In this document: positions 12,261 to 25,860 of the stretch, in pieces
How positions within the stretch are numbered: position 1 is the first letter of the stretch
How the letters are laid out: each line of letters starts with the position of its first letter
Source: Smittium mucronatum
Taxonomy: Eukaryota > Kickxellomycota > Harpellomycetes > Harpellales > Legeriomycetaceae
DNA: 51,324 nt
Assembly: GCA_001953115.1 (NCBI GenBank)
Contig: LSSL01002075.1
Coordinates: 1 to 51,324 of the forward strand
Direction of reading: 5' to 3'
Made by a program: the position numbers and the translations under genes
Notes under the pieces: generated by a model
Seen by the model: the letters and a program-made list of their open reading frames with translations, nothing else
Told to the model about the DNA's origin: nothing
Databases searched by the model: none

Positions 12261-12380
12261 GGCTTACGGCACGTCGTATTCCCGTGTGGTCCCCCACCGC
12301 AGTACTGACGACGCCATCACCAGCTTAACTTCAAAGATCGGACGGGATTTGGTGCTTTCTGGTGTGAATGGCTGTAAGAT
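12261..12380 (-). rRNA. 5S ribosomal RNA
   Basis: Component of the large ribosomal subunit, transcribed by RNA polymerase III from an internal promoter. The minus strand gives about 120 bases starting ATCTTACAGCCATTCACACC. It contains AAATCCCGTCCGATC, the A-box segment AAGTTAAGCTGGTGATGG, the C-box segment GTCAGTACTGCGGTGGGGGA followed by CCACACGGGAATAC, and ends CCGTAAGCC. The two ends pair (CTTACAG with CCGTAAG, one A-C mismatch) to make helix I. All conserved landmarks are in place, so it looks functional. It is a single dispersed gene with no rDNA nearby. A short repeat follows its terminator directly. Confidence 0.92.
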
Positions 12381-15300
12381 GCATAATTTTTATTTTTTTT
12401 AAAAAAAAACTATGAAAAGAATGATATGATTTTTAAAAAGCTGTTATAATTTTCAATAGTTTTTCTTTCGCGAAATTTGAGAACTAATCGTTTTAGTTCC
12501 AGTATATAGGTTGATCGAAGTTTACTTCATGGTTTATATTAAAAAATTGTGATTTGAGTAAAATTTCGCTACGAACATATTTTAATGAGAAATATTTCTC
12601 TTTATATAATTAAAATCTAAATAGATAAATTTTTATGTGAGGATAAAAAAGAATAAAGAGTCAAAAGAAAATTTAGAATATCCAGTAATCTCTTGATATA
12701 AATTTCTTTTAACGCTTATTAATTCTTTTACCATTAATAAAGACGAATAAAACATGATTATTTCTCATTGTATAGCCTTTTTTCCTAATTATGCCATCAA
12801 ATTAATCAATTTTATCGAAATAATCAATCATTAGTTTTTTTTTCTACCGAAAAAACTATTCATTCATTAGGGGACACCTAATTCGGGATTATTAGTAACT
12901 AATGTATATATATTTTTATAATAACTAATTTAGACAAATAAAACTGAAGTTTTATTTCTAAAATGGAACTTTAATATAATATCTTCTAATTAAAAAATAA
13001 TTGTGATTTTTTTTAGAGACTCTAATGCACGAATCAGTGCAAATTATTGGTTATAAATAAAAATTCCTCAGATAGATTGATATATGAAGTTATGACAAAA
13101 TATTTTTTCTATTATTTCCAAGTATATTTTCCGGAAAATTTTTTTTATGAAATGATGAAGCCCCCGTAGGAGAAATTTGCTGACAGTAATTTTTTTTTAA
13201 AATAAAAAAACCTCTTTTGAAAAAGCCATTTAACCACTAATTTCGGCGTTCTTTATAATAATCCCAAAAAAAAAAAGGGTCAATTATAGAAATTTTTGCG
13301 TTAATACAACAAAATAATCTGTAAATTTCCATAAATTTAATAAATAATGGGCAGAAATGCAATTAATCGCAATCTTTATCAGCATATTTAGTTATTATTT
13401 CACAAAGAAAATAATTCAAAAATTGCTGTTGGGTTTTTCTTGTTTTTTTATTTATTTAATAACCATAACCAATAATACCCTGTCAATTTTATTTTGCTAT
13501 ATAAATTAATATCATATTTACTAATAAAATTTCCATCCCGATTTACGATATTTAATGGATTTATGATATTTTATATTCCACTTTTTGGCACAAATTGATC
13601 TTATAATATATTTTTAGATGATAAAAAATCAAAATAATCAACAGTTCTAATGTTTCTGTGAAAAGTTCGATAATATTTTAGTTAAAATTAAGTCGAATTC
13701 GGATAAAATATCGAGCGTTTATTCATTTTTTAAATTTAGAGGTTTTAAAAATAACCCAAATTGATGAAATTTAGTGTGTGTTTTTATGATGATAAGACAA
13801 ATTTGGAATTATAGTTCTATTTTTTTAAGCCCTGAAGTTTTTAAAATCAATAAAAAGTTTCGAGAAAAATCACCGTAAAAATATAACTCATTATTGATTG
13901 TGTTTATCTATTTATTTATTGATAGCACAATAACATAATACAAAGTAATAACAAAAGAGAAAAATAAAGAAATTAAATACAGAAATAGAAAATAATAATT
14001 TGAATTGATTTTAATAAAATGCACTTACATTTAATTCATTATTTTTTATGACTATGTTTATTATATCAATCTTTAATTTGAATTTTCATAAACACATATA
14101 TCCTACATAAAATATAACTTTCAAACAAAAAAAATGATTTTATATCTCTAATACCCAATTAAATAATATAAGAAATAATTTTAGAAGCTGTAACAAAATA
14201 TATTACCACTTTATCATTCTCCAAGCTTTAAATAGTGAGTTCGAATACACCGCTTTTTAAATATATCGCTTATGAATGAGATCCATTAGTTAAAAAATGA
14301 AAAATTTGTATTAAAATGGTTAAATATAAATTTATGTTTCTAAAATTTGCTTTTTAAAGTGAGATGACTTATATTTTTTAAAATGATTCTCATATTAAAC
14401 AGAATATGCATTTCTTTTCCTATCCATCAACTTGGCATCTTTAAGGATTAAAAAACAATGATACATAAAATTTATAAAGATTCTGCATGAAAATCGAGCC
14501 GATTTATAAGTCATCTCAACTTGAACTTTTAAGAATAATTTTTGAAGAGAAGTATATCAAAAAAAATTCTCATTTTCGTTTTATGTTTTAATTTCAAATG
14601 AAAAAATCTCACGATTATATTAGGTTTTTATAAATATTCACAGAGTAAAATGTACCTATATTAATACGGGGGGTGGGGAGGGTTATTATGAAATTATGGA
14701 TTTACGGATATGGAGGTTTATTTTGCTGATAATACTGCAAAAAATAGCATTAATCTCAATATCGAGAATTTATTTGCAATTTTTTTTCACCAAAATATTT
14801 CTCTAACCAGAAATTAATTTGGATATATTTTTAAACAGTAAAAACTACCAATAAAAAATCATCAAATAACATTTTCAATTAAAAAAAAAGGAATATTAAA
14901 AAAAAATGCAGTTGAAAATGTATGGCTATTACGATTTATGACCATTATTGCTTAAATTTATGACATTTATGGATTCTGGCCATCTTTTCCGGATTTTTTC
15001 TATAAAAAAAAAGGGTTTTATATAAATATCAACATAATATATATATGGTTTTATATTCATTCTGTAATATTTTAGATAAAATAAAAGTACAATTTGCTGA
15101 AATTTTTTATATTTTCATTGGTTATTATCTAAATTCAGAATAAATGTCAAAAAATTAAGCTGATTATCGATAAATATATATATATATTTTTAGAATTTAG
15201 ACATCTTTTGACGAATTATCATACATCACCTTTCTCACAAATTGATAAGGGTAAATTTAACTTAAAATCGTATTTTATAAAGATTTTTGTAAATATTATT

Positions 15301-16953
15301 AGACAAATTTTCTATATTTATCACAGATCGGTATTTTAAAATGAGATAAAATAATTAATTTATCGATAACTCAGGGATAAAATGAATAAAAAATCATAAA
15401 TTTACATATTGAATAATTTATTAATTCCGATATTTATTTATTGAGCCAATTTAACCTTTCGCAGGGTGAGTTTAAATGTATTCACTGTTGTCTTAAAAAG
15501 CCGAAATATTGTGAAAGACGCATGCAATTGCCCATTATTATCTGTAGTTTAGCAAAAAACATTATTTTAAAGTATTTTATAAAGAAAATTATATCCAAAT
15601 ATATTCAAAAAGTATAGTGCGGCTTCTTTTATGGGATTAATAAATAGCATAATTTATTTATACCTAAATATTTTTGTCAATAAATGGATTTTATTCAAAT
15701 AAATTGTTTTTTTTTCATAAAAATTAATATTTGTAAGTTTATTAGCTTAAAAAATACCAAATTATCAGTATTTTTTAAAAAAAGGATTTTTTTAAAATTT
15801 AATTAATTATTTATATATTTGATATATAATAAAAAATTAATATTTGTCAGTTTCTTTTTTTTTTTTGGATGAGTTAAAATAATTTTATAAACAAAACCTT
15901 ATTAAAAAAACTTTCTGAACATTGAACATATTTATATTTAGGAATTTTGATTTTATTTGATAAAAATTTTTAATGAGATTAATTTTGGAATTCTAAGCTT
16001 TTTTTTATCAGCCCAATCTCATATTTACAGACTTTTGGCAATTTAAAAATAATAAATCTTTTTTTATAAAAAATATCTCCTAAAATAAATTTTGCATAAA
16101 AATAATCAATTTTTCCTTTTGAAATAGTGCTATAGATAAATCAATTGAACTGTATGTACAGTTATAAGACAATAATATATTTCAAGAGGCATTGGCAGAT
16201 TTAAAAATGTTTAATAAAAAAAAATCGTGTTTAAAAAAGTCAAAATAAATAAGTTTTTTTTGTGTTTTCTTAAAAAGGCAGATAAAAATGTATTTTTGTT
16301 TAGAAATTAAATTATTTAACTGATTTTGAAAAAAATAGCGTTTAATTCTTTGAAAACATATTTGGAAATGTAGAATGATATATCAATATAACGATTTTTA
16401 ACCAAAGAATATATTATTTGATCTTTTTTAATTTTTTAATTTTATCTTCAGATTTTAAAAAATCCATATATTTGAGTTTATTTAAATGAATAATAGCTTT
16501 TTAATGCTTTATATTTTTTTTTATCGAAATTTAAACCATTGAATTTATTTCTAGTGAAATTACCCATATTAAAATATAAATATTTATTTATTTTTAGAAC
16601 TAATATCTTTCAAAAAAGAATCTGTCTTTATATGATTTAAATAAAATAAAGTGGGTTTAAACACTTAAAAGTATAAAAAAAAAATAAGAGACTACTTATT
16701 CAAAATTAGATTGATCCTAAAATTTTATTATTGTGTAATGGATAAAAATAATACAAATTTTTATTTTATTTCGATATGCTTATGAGAGAAACCTTATCAA
16801 CTTCTGCCACATCTTTTCAGAACCAATTTTGAAGAAGGTAAAATAATATTCAACTTTAGTAAATTTTATTCTAAAAAAAGTAAAAATGTATTGGATAAAA
16901 GTCCAATTAATCACAAAAAAAGTAATGTATGATTTTTGAAGATGATACTGAGC
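12381..16953. other. AT-rich gene-free stretch
   Basis: No gene or RNA recognised. A G-rich run lies at 14668-14682; the rest is A/T-rich with AT dinucleotide runs (for example near 15175). Confidence 0.55.
14668..14682 (+). other. G-rich run, possible G-quadruplex
   Basis: GGGGGGTGGGGAGGG stands out in a stretch almost devoid of G and C. A two- or three-tetrad quadruplex is conceivable if the first run splits. Function unknown. Confidence 0.4.
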
Positions 16954-17510
16954 TTAGTAAAACCGTTTAATCATTAAGCGAATTGCGTACCCAATATTTC
17001 TACAGCTTCTAAAAAAAATCTTCACGTTTTTGATAAAATTTCGTGAATATTCTTGAGTTAAAACTGCATATGAGCCATTGATTTTTTTCAAAATATTTTT
17101 TGGCACAATGGAATTGTGTGCATTCTCCGTTTGGATCAAAATTAATTATTTTTGAAATATTGTAAAAAAAATTCATAATATTAGATTCGATTACACTCCA
17201 TGAAATCTCTATTTGATTAAGCAAAGAAGAATAGAGTTTTGGATAAAGTATCTTTTACCCTTCACTCACAGAAATTGCCTCCCTAATATCATTGTGGATG
17301 GTTGAATTTTCAGGAACTATAACTGTATTTGAGATTAACAAACTTAGTCTAATAGCTTCATCTATCATTTAATTAATCTTTTTGTCACAATATACTGAAA
17401 TATAGCTGTTTATTTTGTTTTTAAAATAAAAAATAACAACCGAGAAAACCCAGTTAAAATATGGATAGCTAGAAATTTTATTTTTTGGACCTTTAAAGAC
17501 ACGCTCTGAA
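16954..17510 (-). pseudogene. Decayed Tc1/mariner-class transposase
   Basis: On the minus strand, from N to C: ERVFKGPKNK (about 17482-17510), where the family has a basic RG/KG turn before the central strands; NTVIVPENSTIHND (about 17290-17325), matching the second catalytic block (vxDNxxxHxs) with the Asp replaced; then YPKLYSSLLNQIEISWSVIE (about 17190-17250), matching PPYSPxLNPIExxWsxiK, which carries the third catalytic acid. Stops at several points and a frameshift near 17010 show that it is inactive. The first catalytic Asp and the terminal inverted repeats were not located. The tail beyond the NQIE block includes CTQFHCAKKYF, which I cannot place. Confidence 0.5.
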
Positions 17511-20500
17511 ATTTTTTCTTATTTCACCTAAATCATCTCAAAAACACATTTAAATTGCTTTCGCCGATAAATATGAAGAAATTTCCTAAACTGGAATAAA
17601 AGAAAAAAAATTTACGTAACTTTTAAGCTTAGTTTTAATTTATATATAGTTAAATTTGGGCGGATCAATATGCGTGCATTTAATTTCAAAAATTTTATAA
17701 TTCAGACTCTTGCTGATTTTATACTGAGAAAATAGAAAATAAAACTCCAGTTTTAAAGAAAGTTTTAACTATTTAAGTATATAAAGCGGATTTTCCAAAA
17801 AAAATTTGACCGAAAATTCGAAATTTTCATAAATATTACTGTAACGCATATCATATTTCTACCTTGTATCACTTTTTTTGATAAAAACAGATTTTATACA
17901 ACCGTAAGGTGTATATTTTGGAATTTTATGGGAAACTAATAAACTGTAGAATTAAACTGTACTTCCAGCTGATTTTAAAATAGATTCTCTAACAGATCGG
18001 GGATATTTTTTGAAACAGACTCTTACTTTTTTGTTTTCAGAAATATCATTTTAAGATAAATAAATAGTTAATATAAGCTAAATATACCAAAAAAAGGATT
18101 TTTAATGCTTTTTAAAAAAAGTAATTTTTTTTCTTAATTATCCTTTTTTATATTCCTTTTTTTTTCAGATAAAAAATACAGGTTATCTATATTTATTTTC
18201 CCTTTTATACACTTTTAAACTAATACATGTATTTTAGATATTAAAATTTTCATTTAGATAAATATCTGTCTATTCTTTTTTTCATCATTGGTTTCATTCA
18301 AAAAAAAACGGATAAAGAGTATCTTTTAACAAAAGTAATTTTTTTATTAATATAAAAGATTTAAGAGGGATCATCATAAATATCATACTAACCGCCTTAA
18401 AATATGTTTAGATACGCTACAAAAGATTTAATATAGCTCATATTGAGAAACGAGGTATCTTATTTAAGAACTATTTAAAATTAAACCTGAAAGTTTTAAT
18501 GTTTTTTTAAATTTTAATTATAAAAAAGTCAAAATTACACCGCCAATATATTATTTATTTTTTTGTTATAATAGCTTATATTTTAAAATATCCATAAAAT
18601 TTTAAATTGGATATGACTACCATAATTTCCTTTTTTTTTTGCACATCACAAATACTTAATTTTTAAATAATCCATTATTACAAGCCTTTTCTCTTTGATA
18701 TAATTATATTTTTGATGTACCTCATTATTTTTCCAAAACTATTTACAAGATATTTTCTCTCGATATCTAATTAAGTTTTATGAAAAAAACTTAATAAAAA
18801 TTCCGGCAGCGGAATATTTTTTTTTAACAAAAATGAAAAAAAATTTCCTCAAATATACAATAATTGCCTCTAAAAATGAAAACTAGCATCCCTAAAAATG
18901 AAAAACCCTGTAAAACTATTCAAAAAAAAATTCAAATTTTTATAAATGTTAATTTCCGAGAAAATTTTGTAATATAAACATAAAACATTGAAAAAAAATC
19001 TACATTTATTCATTATATTTTGCTCAAAGTAATAAAATAAACGGAATCAGAACTGAAATAGAATATTTTTAGTTTTATTTTTGATTTTTGAAAAACTTAA
19101 TGTTATTTTAAAAATTTATTTCTATCTTTTAGAGCTTTTTCCTGATTTATAAATCGTTTTTCAAATAAATTTGGCAATTGAAATCATAAATATGAGAAAA
19201 TGTCATCATTTAAACATCAGTAGAATTCATTTTTAGACAACATTTTAGTCCGATAACTATTTTTTTGGATAAAAATATTAGTATTTTAACTTCTAAAATA
19301 GCTTTTACTAGCATTTTATTCTATATCCCATAAACCAACCCAGTTAAAATTATGAAAAATGGCTGAATATGATAGATTTTTTGATATTATCCATAAATTA
19401 GCTCTAAATTAATAAAAGCTTCTATTGAAAAGAGGGAGTTTTTAATTTAAAAAATTTCTAGTTTAAACTATATTTTAAAATCTCTATATTTTTATTTCAT
19501 TTTCAAAAATTGCAAATTTTTGCTATTAAACCTATAATTTATGGGAAAAAGTTTAAATTTATCTAAATTTAATTAAAACTCTAATTCAAAAATAAAATAT
19601 TTATCTAATTTAATAGATTTAAGTTTTCAAAAAATAAAATTATTAATATATTTTGGATTTTAGGATGAAAAAAAATAAATTATAACAATGAAATAAAATA
19701 TATAATATTTATTTAAATGTGATATAAGTTTAAGGATCGATAATAAAAAAAATCAAATCGTAGCATTGATATTAGTAATTTTTATTTTTAGCAAAAAAAC
19801 ATACTATTGATCTAAAAAAATATTTGGATATTTAAAATATCCGTCCAAGTAACTGTTATTAGAATTAACATATACCTAATTCTTTATCTTGATTACTAAG
19901 TGCCTCAAAATATTTTTTATTTTATTTTTTAAAAAAATAAGCTAATCGAATTTCGAAAAAAAATAATCATTATATATACTTTAATTGTTTTAAATATTAT
20001 TTTTAAAAAAAATTCTAATAAATATTAATTAAACCATCTACAAATAATCAAAACACACAATTTGTTTATTTTTACATAAAATTTCAACTTATTATTGTAT
20101 TTTTTTGTAGTCATAATTTGATTTAGATTAAATAATTTCTATTTCAGCTTTTTTTTTTGGTTATTTTTTTTACCTCAAATTTATTGATAAATTTAAAAAA
20201 ATTGCGAATTTCTCACCCCTTCACCCTTATTCTTTATCAATTTTTGCTAAATTATAATTTTTTTATAAATAAAAATATTTAAATATTTTGCTTAATTTTT
20301 TATACTTTTACTTTTACTTGAATAAAATTGATTTAAAAATTTATATTAATTGTTGTTTTTTTTACCTTATTATTATTTTGATATTATTTTTGTAATATAA
20401 AAAAAATTATCTATATAATTTTCTGAATATTAGAGTCTATTTACTCAAGTTTTCTTCTTTGAAATATAATTGTAAGTCCAAAATATATTTTATCAGTTTT

Positions 20501-23500
20501 AAATGATGTTTTTAACTTAAATTTAAATCTTTTTACTTATAACCGCATTATATTTTGAGTTTTTTTATGGAATTTAAGTGAAATTCCCTGCTATTTTATT
20601 CTATAAATTTATTGGTTATAAGACTGATTGAGGATTTAAAATTACTCAGTTGTTATTTTATCAAATTTATCTTCTTTCTTTATTAGCTTAAAATAATCTT
20701 ATTATAACTCATCTTATCGAGTTTTGGATCAAAATATGTACTTAATCCTCCATAATTTATTAAGAAAGATTAATAAATCAGACTTTTATAATTATTCTTA
20801 ATATTTTCGTTATCTTTTTTTGACAGTTTGGTGAAATATTAATGAAAAATTTACGTCAGTGGGATGAAATCAGCATAACATTCATAGAAATCGCAATTAA
20901 TTCTAAACTAAAGGTTATTAAATATTGTTTTTGTTAAGCTTTTATATAATTAACAATTTTTTGCGTTGTAAATCAAATTTAAAATTAAATTATATACTGT
21001 AAAAATGTTTAGTCAAGCATATATCACTTACATTTAATATGTAAATTATCCAAATATTTTTTAATAACGTTATTGACGTTTTTTTACACGTGGAGCTAGA
21101 AATTTTATTAATGTTAATATATTTGACTAGCTATATCTAAAACTGAATTTAATATTTTTCAAAAATAACCCCATAGTTTATTGACTATTTAATATCTCAA
21201 TTATCGATAAAAAGGACTCTAAATTTTCTATTTTAGAGATATATATTTGATTTCAGTATATTAATTTAGTTTACACCAGCTAATCCTGAAATATTTTCTG
21301 GATAATTTCAATTTAATAATTTAGATTTATAAATTATATGAATTAAATATGACTTTGAATTATCCAAATTATAGATTTTTTTAATTTATCCTGAGATATA
21401 AATCTATTATTTTGAAATATGTTTCTTTAAAAAAATACTAATGATTAAAATGATATTAATATTAATAACTATCCATCATTTTCCGTAAAACAATCTTGAA
21501 ATATTTAATTAAAATAAAAATTAGTTTTTTGACACTTTTCTTTCATCTTTTACTATATAAAGGCTTTTTTTACACCCAATTTTATCCACCTGCTATTTAT
21601 ATTAAATAATTAGTTCTTATAAGAATTTTTTTTTTACAAGCTTATGGGTGGAAACTGATTTTATGTAATAATTCATTACAAAATAACTGTTTATTTTAAG
21701 CATTTAATCTAAATTATTAGCAAATAAGTCCCTAATTTTATCATTACTGGGTAAAATATTTTATCACCAAATTTGTTATGACGTCAATAACTAAATATTT
21801 TTTTGGTGAATTAAGTGAAAAAATAGCTTTTTTTACTTTAAAAAGTCCAATAATATTCTAATTGTACCTTTGTTGTTATTAAATACCACATTTTAACAAT
21901 TTATTGACATATTAAGAAATAAGTGATTGATAAAATAATTATATGCTGGTAATTAATGTTTTTTTGCTAATATTCTAGTGTTATTTTGGTTGGATCACCA
22001 ATTATATTTTATTTTTTAAGGAATATTTTAATACTACTAATTGAAATACAGTTAGCCTCATTAATTTTCCAAAATAAATAGAATGATTAAGATACTCCCC
22101 CCCCCCATTAATTATTTTAGTAAATACAAAATTTTAATTTTAAAAAAAATCTTAATCGTGTAAAATTATAGGTAGAGAAGGTAGGAGAATGTAATCATTT
22201 AAAACTCATGGAACTTTATTCTATCAATATTAACTATTAGAAAGTTTATGATATAAGTGCTTGAAAATTTAGTTGGTTTTAATATAAAAAAGAAACCAAA
22301 ATTTACAGAAAAACTATACTCTTAAATGATACCAAGTCTATAATTTGGTATATTTTTTTATAAAGTTATTATTTATGTGAATAAATAGAAAAAAAGAAGA
22401 TAAATAGTTAAAATTCATAATTTCGGTAAATTAACAAAGTTATATCACGATTTTGAAAAAAAAAAAAAAAACATGTAAATTTAATGCACGTAATTTTCAT
22501 AAAAAGGATCAAAGATTGTTTTTAAATTAAATTATATAATTGAAAAAAAAAAAAATTTATAAAAAAAAACTTTTTAAAATCGTAAGTCATTTTAGCTTAT
22601 AATTAACTAAAATTGAATTGAAAATTATTCTTGTCATTCAAGGTATTATTTGTGAAAATTGGCTGCTTGATTTTTGGACTTTACGCTTCCTCAATTAAAA
22701 AAATAAAAATGCATCGATGTTTAGATTCGAGGGGTTTTATAAATAAAAGGCTTTATTTCTTTAAAATCCTTTGATTTTTAGTCAATTAGCGCTTTTTTTC
22801 AAACTAGATGATAAATAAAATAAAATCATTAAATTTAAATAATAGTTTGACTATTTTTTATTTCTAAAAGATAATAAGGTGGTGTGTAATTTTTAAAAGA
22901 ACGAAGTTGAATGATTTTTGTCAAAAAAAAATTGATTCGTTTTTCAAAGGGTATAATTACCTTTATTATTGAATAAAAAATATGATACATCGATTCGATG
23001 CATCGTATTTATATTTATCGTTTTAATGATATTAATTTTAAAAAAATTGGCATGAACTAAAATTAATTAAAGAGAAAGAGATAAATACTCAGCTTAAATT
23101 TTATAGAAATTGTATTTATAAAAAAATTAACTCAGTTAAAATTAATCATAAAATCCATTTATTATAAATAAGTTGATATAGCTAAAACAGATATGAGAAT
23201 TTATAGCTAGACCTGATTACTATAGGAGAAAATTTACCTAGAAAAGTTTTGCATTAGATATAAGGAACACAGTTTCTGATTTAATCCATTTCTGGAATAG
23301 AAATATTTTTTCCTAATATTTTCGAGTCTACGTTTCTATTATTTGATAAAACTTTAATTTACCTTTTCCTGAATTAAATTTACTTTTTTTGAATTTCTTT
23401 GACGTTCTGAGATCTGATAATATTTTTTGCTCTTTATTCCTGATAATTTTATCAATATGCATATCCTCAACTTTTAGAAGATTTAATAGTATCTGAAAGC

Positions 23501-23584
23501 TTGATAACTACATAAAAACACTGTTAATTGCTTCAGGTACATCTATAGATCCACTATATGGATCTCATGTAATTTTGAATATTT
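17511..23584. other. AT-rich gene-free stretch
   Basis: Nothing recognised in about 6 kb. Noted oddities are a ten-base C run (22097-22106), a 13-base palindrome CATCGATTCGATG near 22987, and long homopolymeric A runs near 22460 and 22545. Confidence 0.55.
22097..22106 (+). repeat. Poly(C) tract
   Basis: Ten consecutive C residues in a region of very low GC content. Confidence 0.85.
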
Positions 23585-24140
23585 TTTTAACTTTAAGAAG
23601 CAACTCTCAACAATCACTCTCTTATTGTTATCAAGTGGACGAGTTTGATCCGTTGTATTTTGTGTGTTAAGCCAAAGATATTCTGCTGACTGTGTGTTTA
23701 CAACTGATTGAGTTAGATTAAAAATTTTTAATAAGAATCTTAAAATATTTACCCAGTCAAATTGGCCCCTAAAGACGATTATATCCTATTTTTTTTATTT
23801 TATGGACATTTAATTCTGTATTTTGAAAGACTTCAAGATAATTTTTTTTTACTAATTGATCCAATATAGTTAATTACGGTTAATTTAGATGGCTCACTTT
23901 AAATGGAAGACTATAAAACGCGCAACTTAAATCTTTTGTAACTTTCATTTATCTTTTTATACATTTTTTATGATTTTTATCAAAGTAAGAGTGTTTCTTT
24001 ATTCAAATATTTTATTTTGAATGTTTAAATTACATAAAGTGCAGTAAATAATTTAAAACACTTTGGGATTTTTTTTCAAAAATATCCCATTGTTAAGCTT
24101 ATTGATTTTTTCTCATCGATAAGAATATTGTGGTTTTTAC
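23585..24140 (-). pseudogene. Possible decayed Merlin/ISXO2-like transposase
   Basis: Weak but ordered resemblance on the minus strand: ILIDEKKS (about 24105-24130), like the VxIDESxf block; KETLTLIKIIKNVYKKI (about 23952-24001), like RxxETLIPIIkkxi; then SVVNTQSAEYLWLNTQ (about 23665-23715) and VIVESCFLKLKKYSK (about 23585-23630), like VNHSxxFVxxxxxxxTNxIExxWxxLKK. Several frame changes and stops intervene. With motifs this degraded, chance similarity is a real alternative. Confidence 0.3.
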
Positions 24141-25429
24141 TTTATCTATTATTTTATCTTCAGTTTAATTTAATATCTTGCAAGCCATAGGGATAAATAT
24201 TAGAAAATTAACAGATAATCTAAATAATATATTGATATGTCTCAAATGAGTTAATAATAATAAAAACCTGTCTTTGGATTAAGATTTTTTTTCTCTTCTA
24301 GATCCCTTTTCAAACAATATTTTTTCGTAATTAAATATATTTTGTTGAATAAAATAAATTTAAAACCATTAATTATATATAATTTGCTAGGGCTTCTCGC
24401 TGCTCGCTTATTGATTTAATATTTTAAATTATCATCATCTATTCTATCTTTAAAATCCAAAGAATTATAAGAATCCATGTTGTGTCCCGAGTTATAAGAC
24501 TCAGTCGCCGACTATTATATTGATATTTTTGACACAAGATCTTCAAAAACATCGCTGGAATTTTCTTTATTTGAATTTAAAATAATATTTGAAAAATTTC
24601 ATGATAAAAAATTATCTAATAGATATGATTAAATCCACTGACAGCATTCTACTATTTAAAATTTGAGCTCGTTTTATTTTTTTTATTAAATAATAAGTTC
24701 TACTTATTTTATAATACAATTTTTGCTTAATTAACAAACTTTTTCCCAAGAAACCGACAATTATATTTTGGGCAATTTTTTCGCTTTAGTATTATTTTTC
24801 GTAATAAATTTTTATAATAACCAATAATTTGGACTATATAATTAAAATAATCAATTAAATGGTAATAAATGGAAGATAAAAAATTTTTTTTTCCACTTAT
24901 AAGCTTATAAAAACTTTTTCATATAAATCCTAATTATTCCTAGATATTTAAAAACACCATTCAATAGATTTGGAATTAATAAAATGAAAAAATAAAGAAT
25001 ATTCAGACATAATGTGGAATAATCAGCTAACTTCATAAAATCCAGAAAATTTAGAAATAATAGCAAATTTTCACCAATCAATTTTTGTAAAATTCTGGGA
25101 AAAAAAGAACATTTTTCATTAGTCAATTTTTTTTGGCTTTTTTTTAATCGCCTTATTTTGTTTACATTTTTACAATAAAATAAAAATAAAATAGTTAAAT
25201 AGTCTAAAAATAGCGTATAGCTAATGTGTTTTAGAATTTTTTTTATCGTTTTTATACATATAAGAATTGATAAATTTTATGATATTATTAGATACTCATT
25301 TAAATTCCTCTCACCAAAATACCAACTTAATTCCATAAACAGCCCTTCGATTTTTTTTTTAGAATAACTTAAATTATTTAGTTAATATATCTAATATCTC
25401 TTGTTTTTTTCAAGTTAAAAATGGTTTAT
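24141..25429. other. AT-rich gene-free stretch
   Basis: No gene recognised. A slightly GC-richer patch near 24390-24530 may belong to the upstream part of the transposase remnant at 23585-24140, but no motif could be read. Confidence 0.5.
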
Positions 25430-25860
25430 ACCATGGTGTTTCACTTGAAAATAGTAATATATACAAAAAAAAGCACATTATAAAAATGCGGCGTTTTATA
25501 TTACCATTTCAAAAACAAGAATTAAAGTGATTGCACTGCCAAAATGAAAATAGAAAGCAGAAATTTTGAAGACATACTAATGATTTATATTTCCTTAAAA
25601 CATAACGCAGCTTGTTTAAAAACAGAAATTTCAAAATCATATACAAAAAAAATAAAAAAAATTCAGCTTTTTGATATATTTAACACAAATTTAAGCGCTT
25701 TAAACCTTAAATTTATATATCATTATTTTAATAAAAACGATGAAAAAAGAAAAGATGTTAATTATAAAGTCGCGTAAAAAATCTTACGAAGCTCGACGGA
25801 TTATCATTGAAGACTATACAGAAATACGATTGTTTAGCTATAATGACCTCGGTAATTTTA
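25430..25860 (+). pseudogene. Possible decayed MULE N-terminus (FLYWCH/WRKY-like finger)
   Basis: One frame reads KCGVLYYHFKNKN, stop, SDCTAKMKIESRNF ... ISLKHNAACLKTEISKSY (about 25485-25650), resembling the Cys2-His2 finger at the N-terminus of MULE transposases (yWxCxxxxxCxaxxxT...HNHxp...). A frameshift later, RKKSYEARRIIIEDY (about 25770-25815) resembles the helical segment after that finger. No catalytic domain follows. The open part alone (77 codons from 25544) is within what chance gives at this composition, so the call rests on the spacing of Cys and His residues. Confidence 0.33.

Noticed and set aside
24905..25126. 73-codon minus-strand frame rich in Leu, Ile and Phe
   Set aside because: Composition is that of random A/T-rich sequence; frames of this size are expected by chance in this window.
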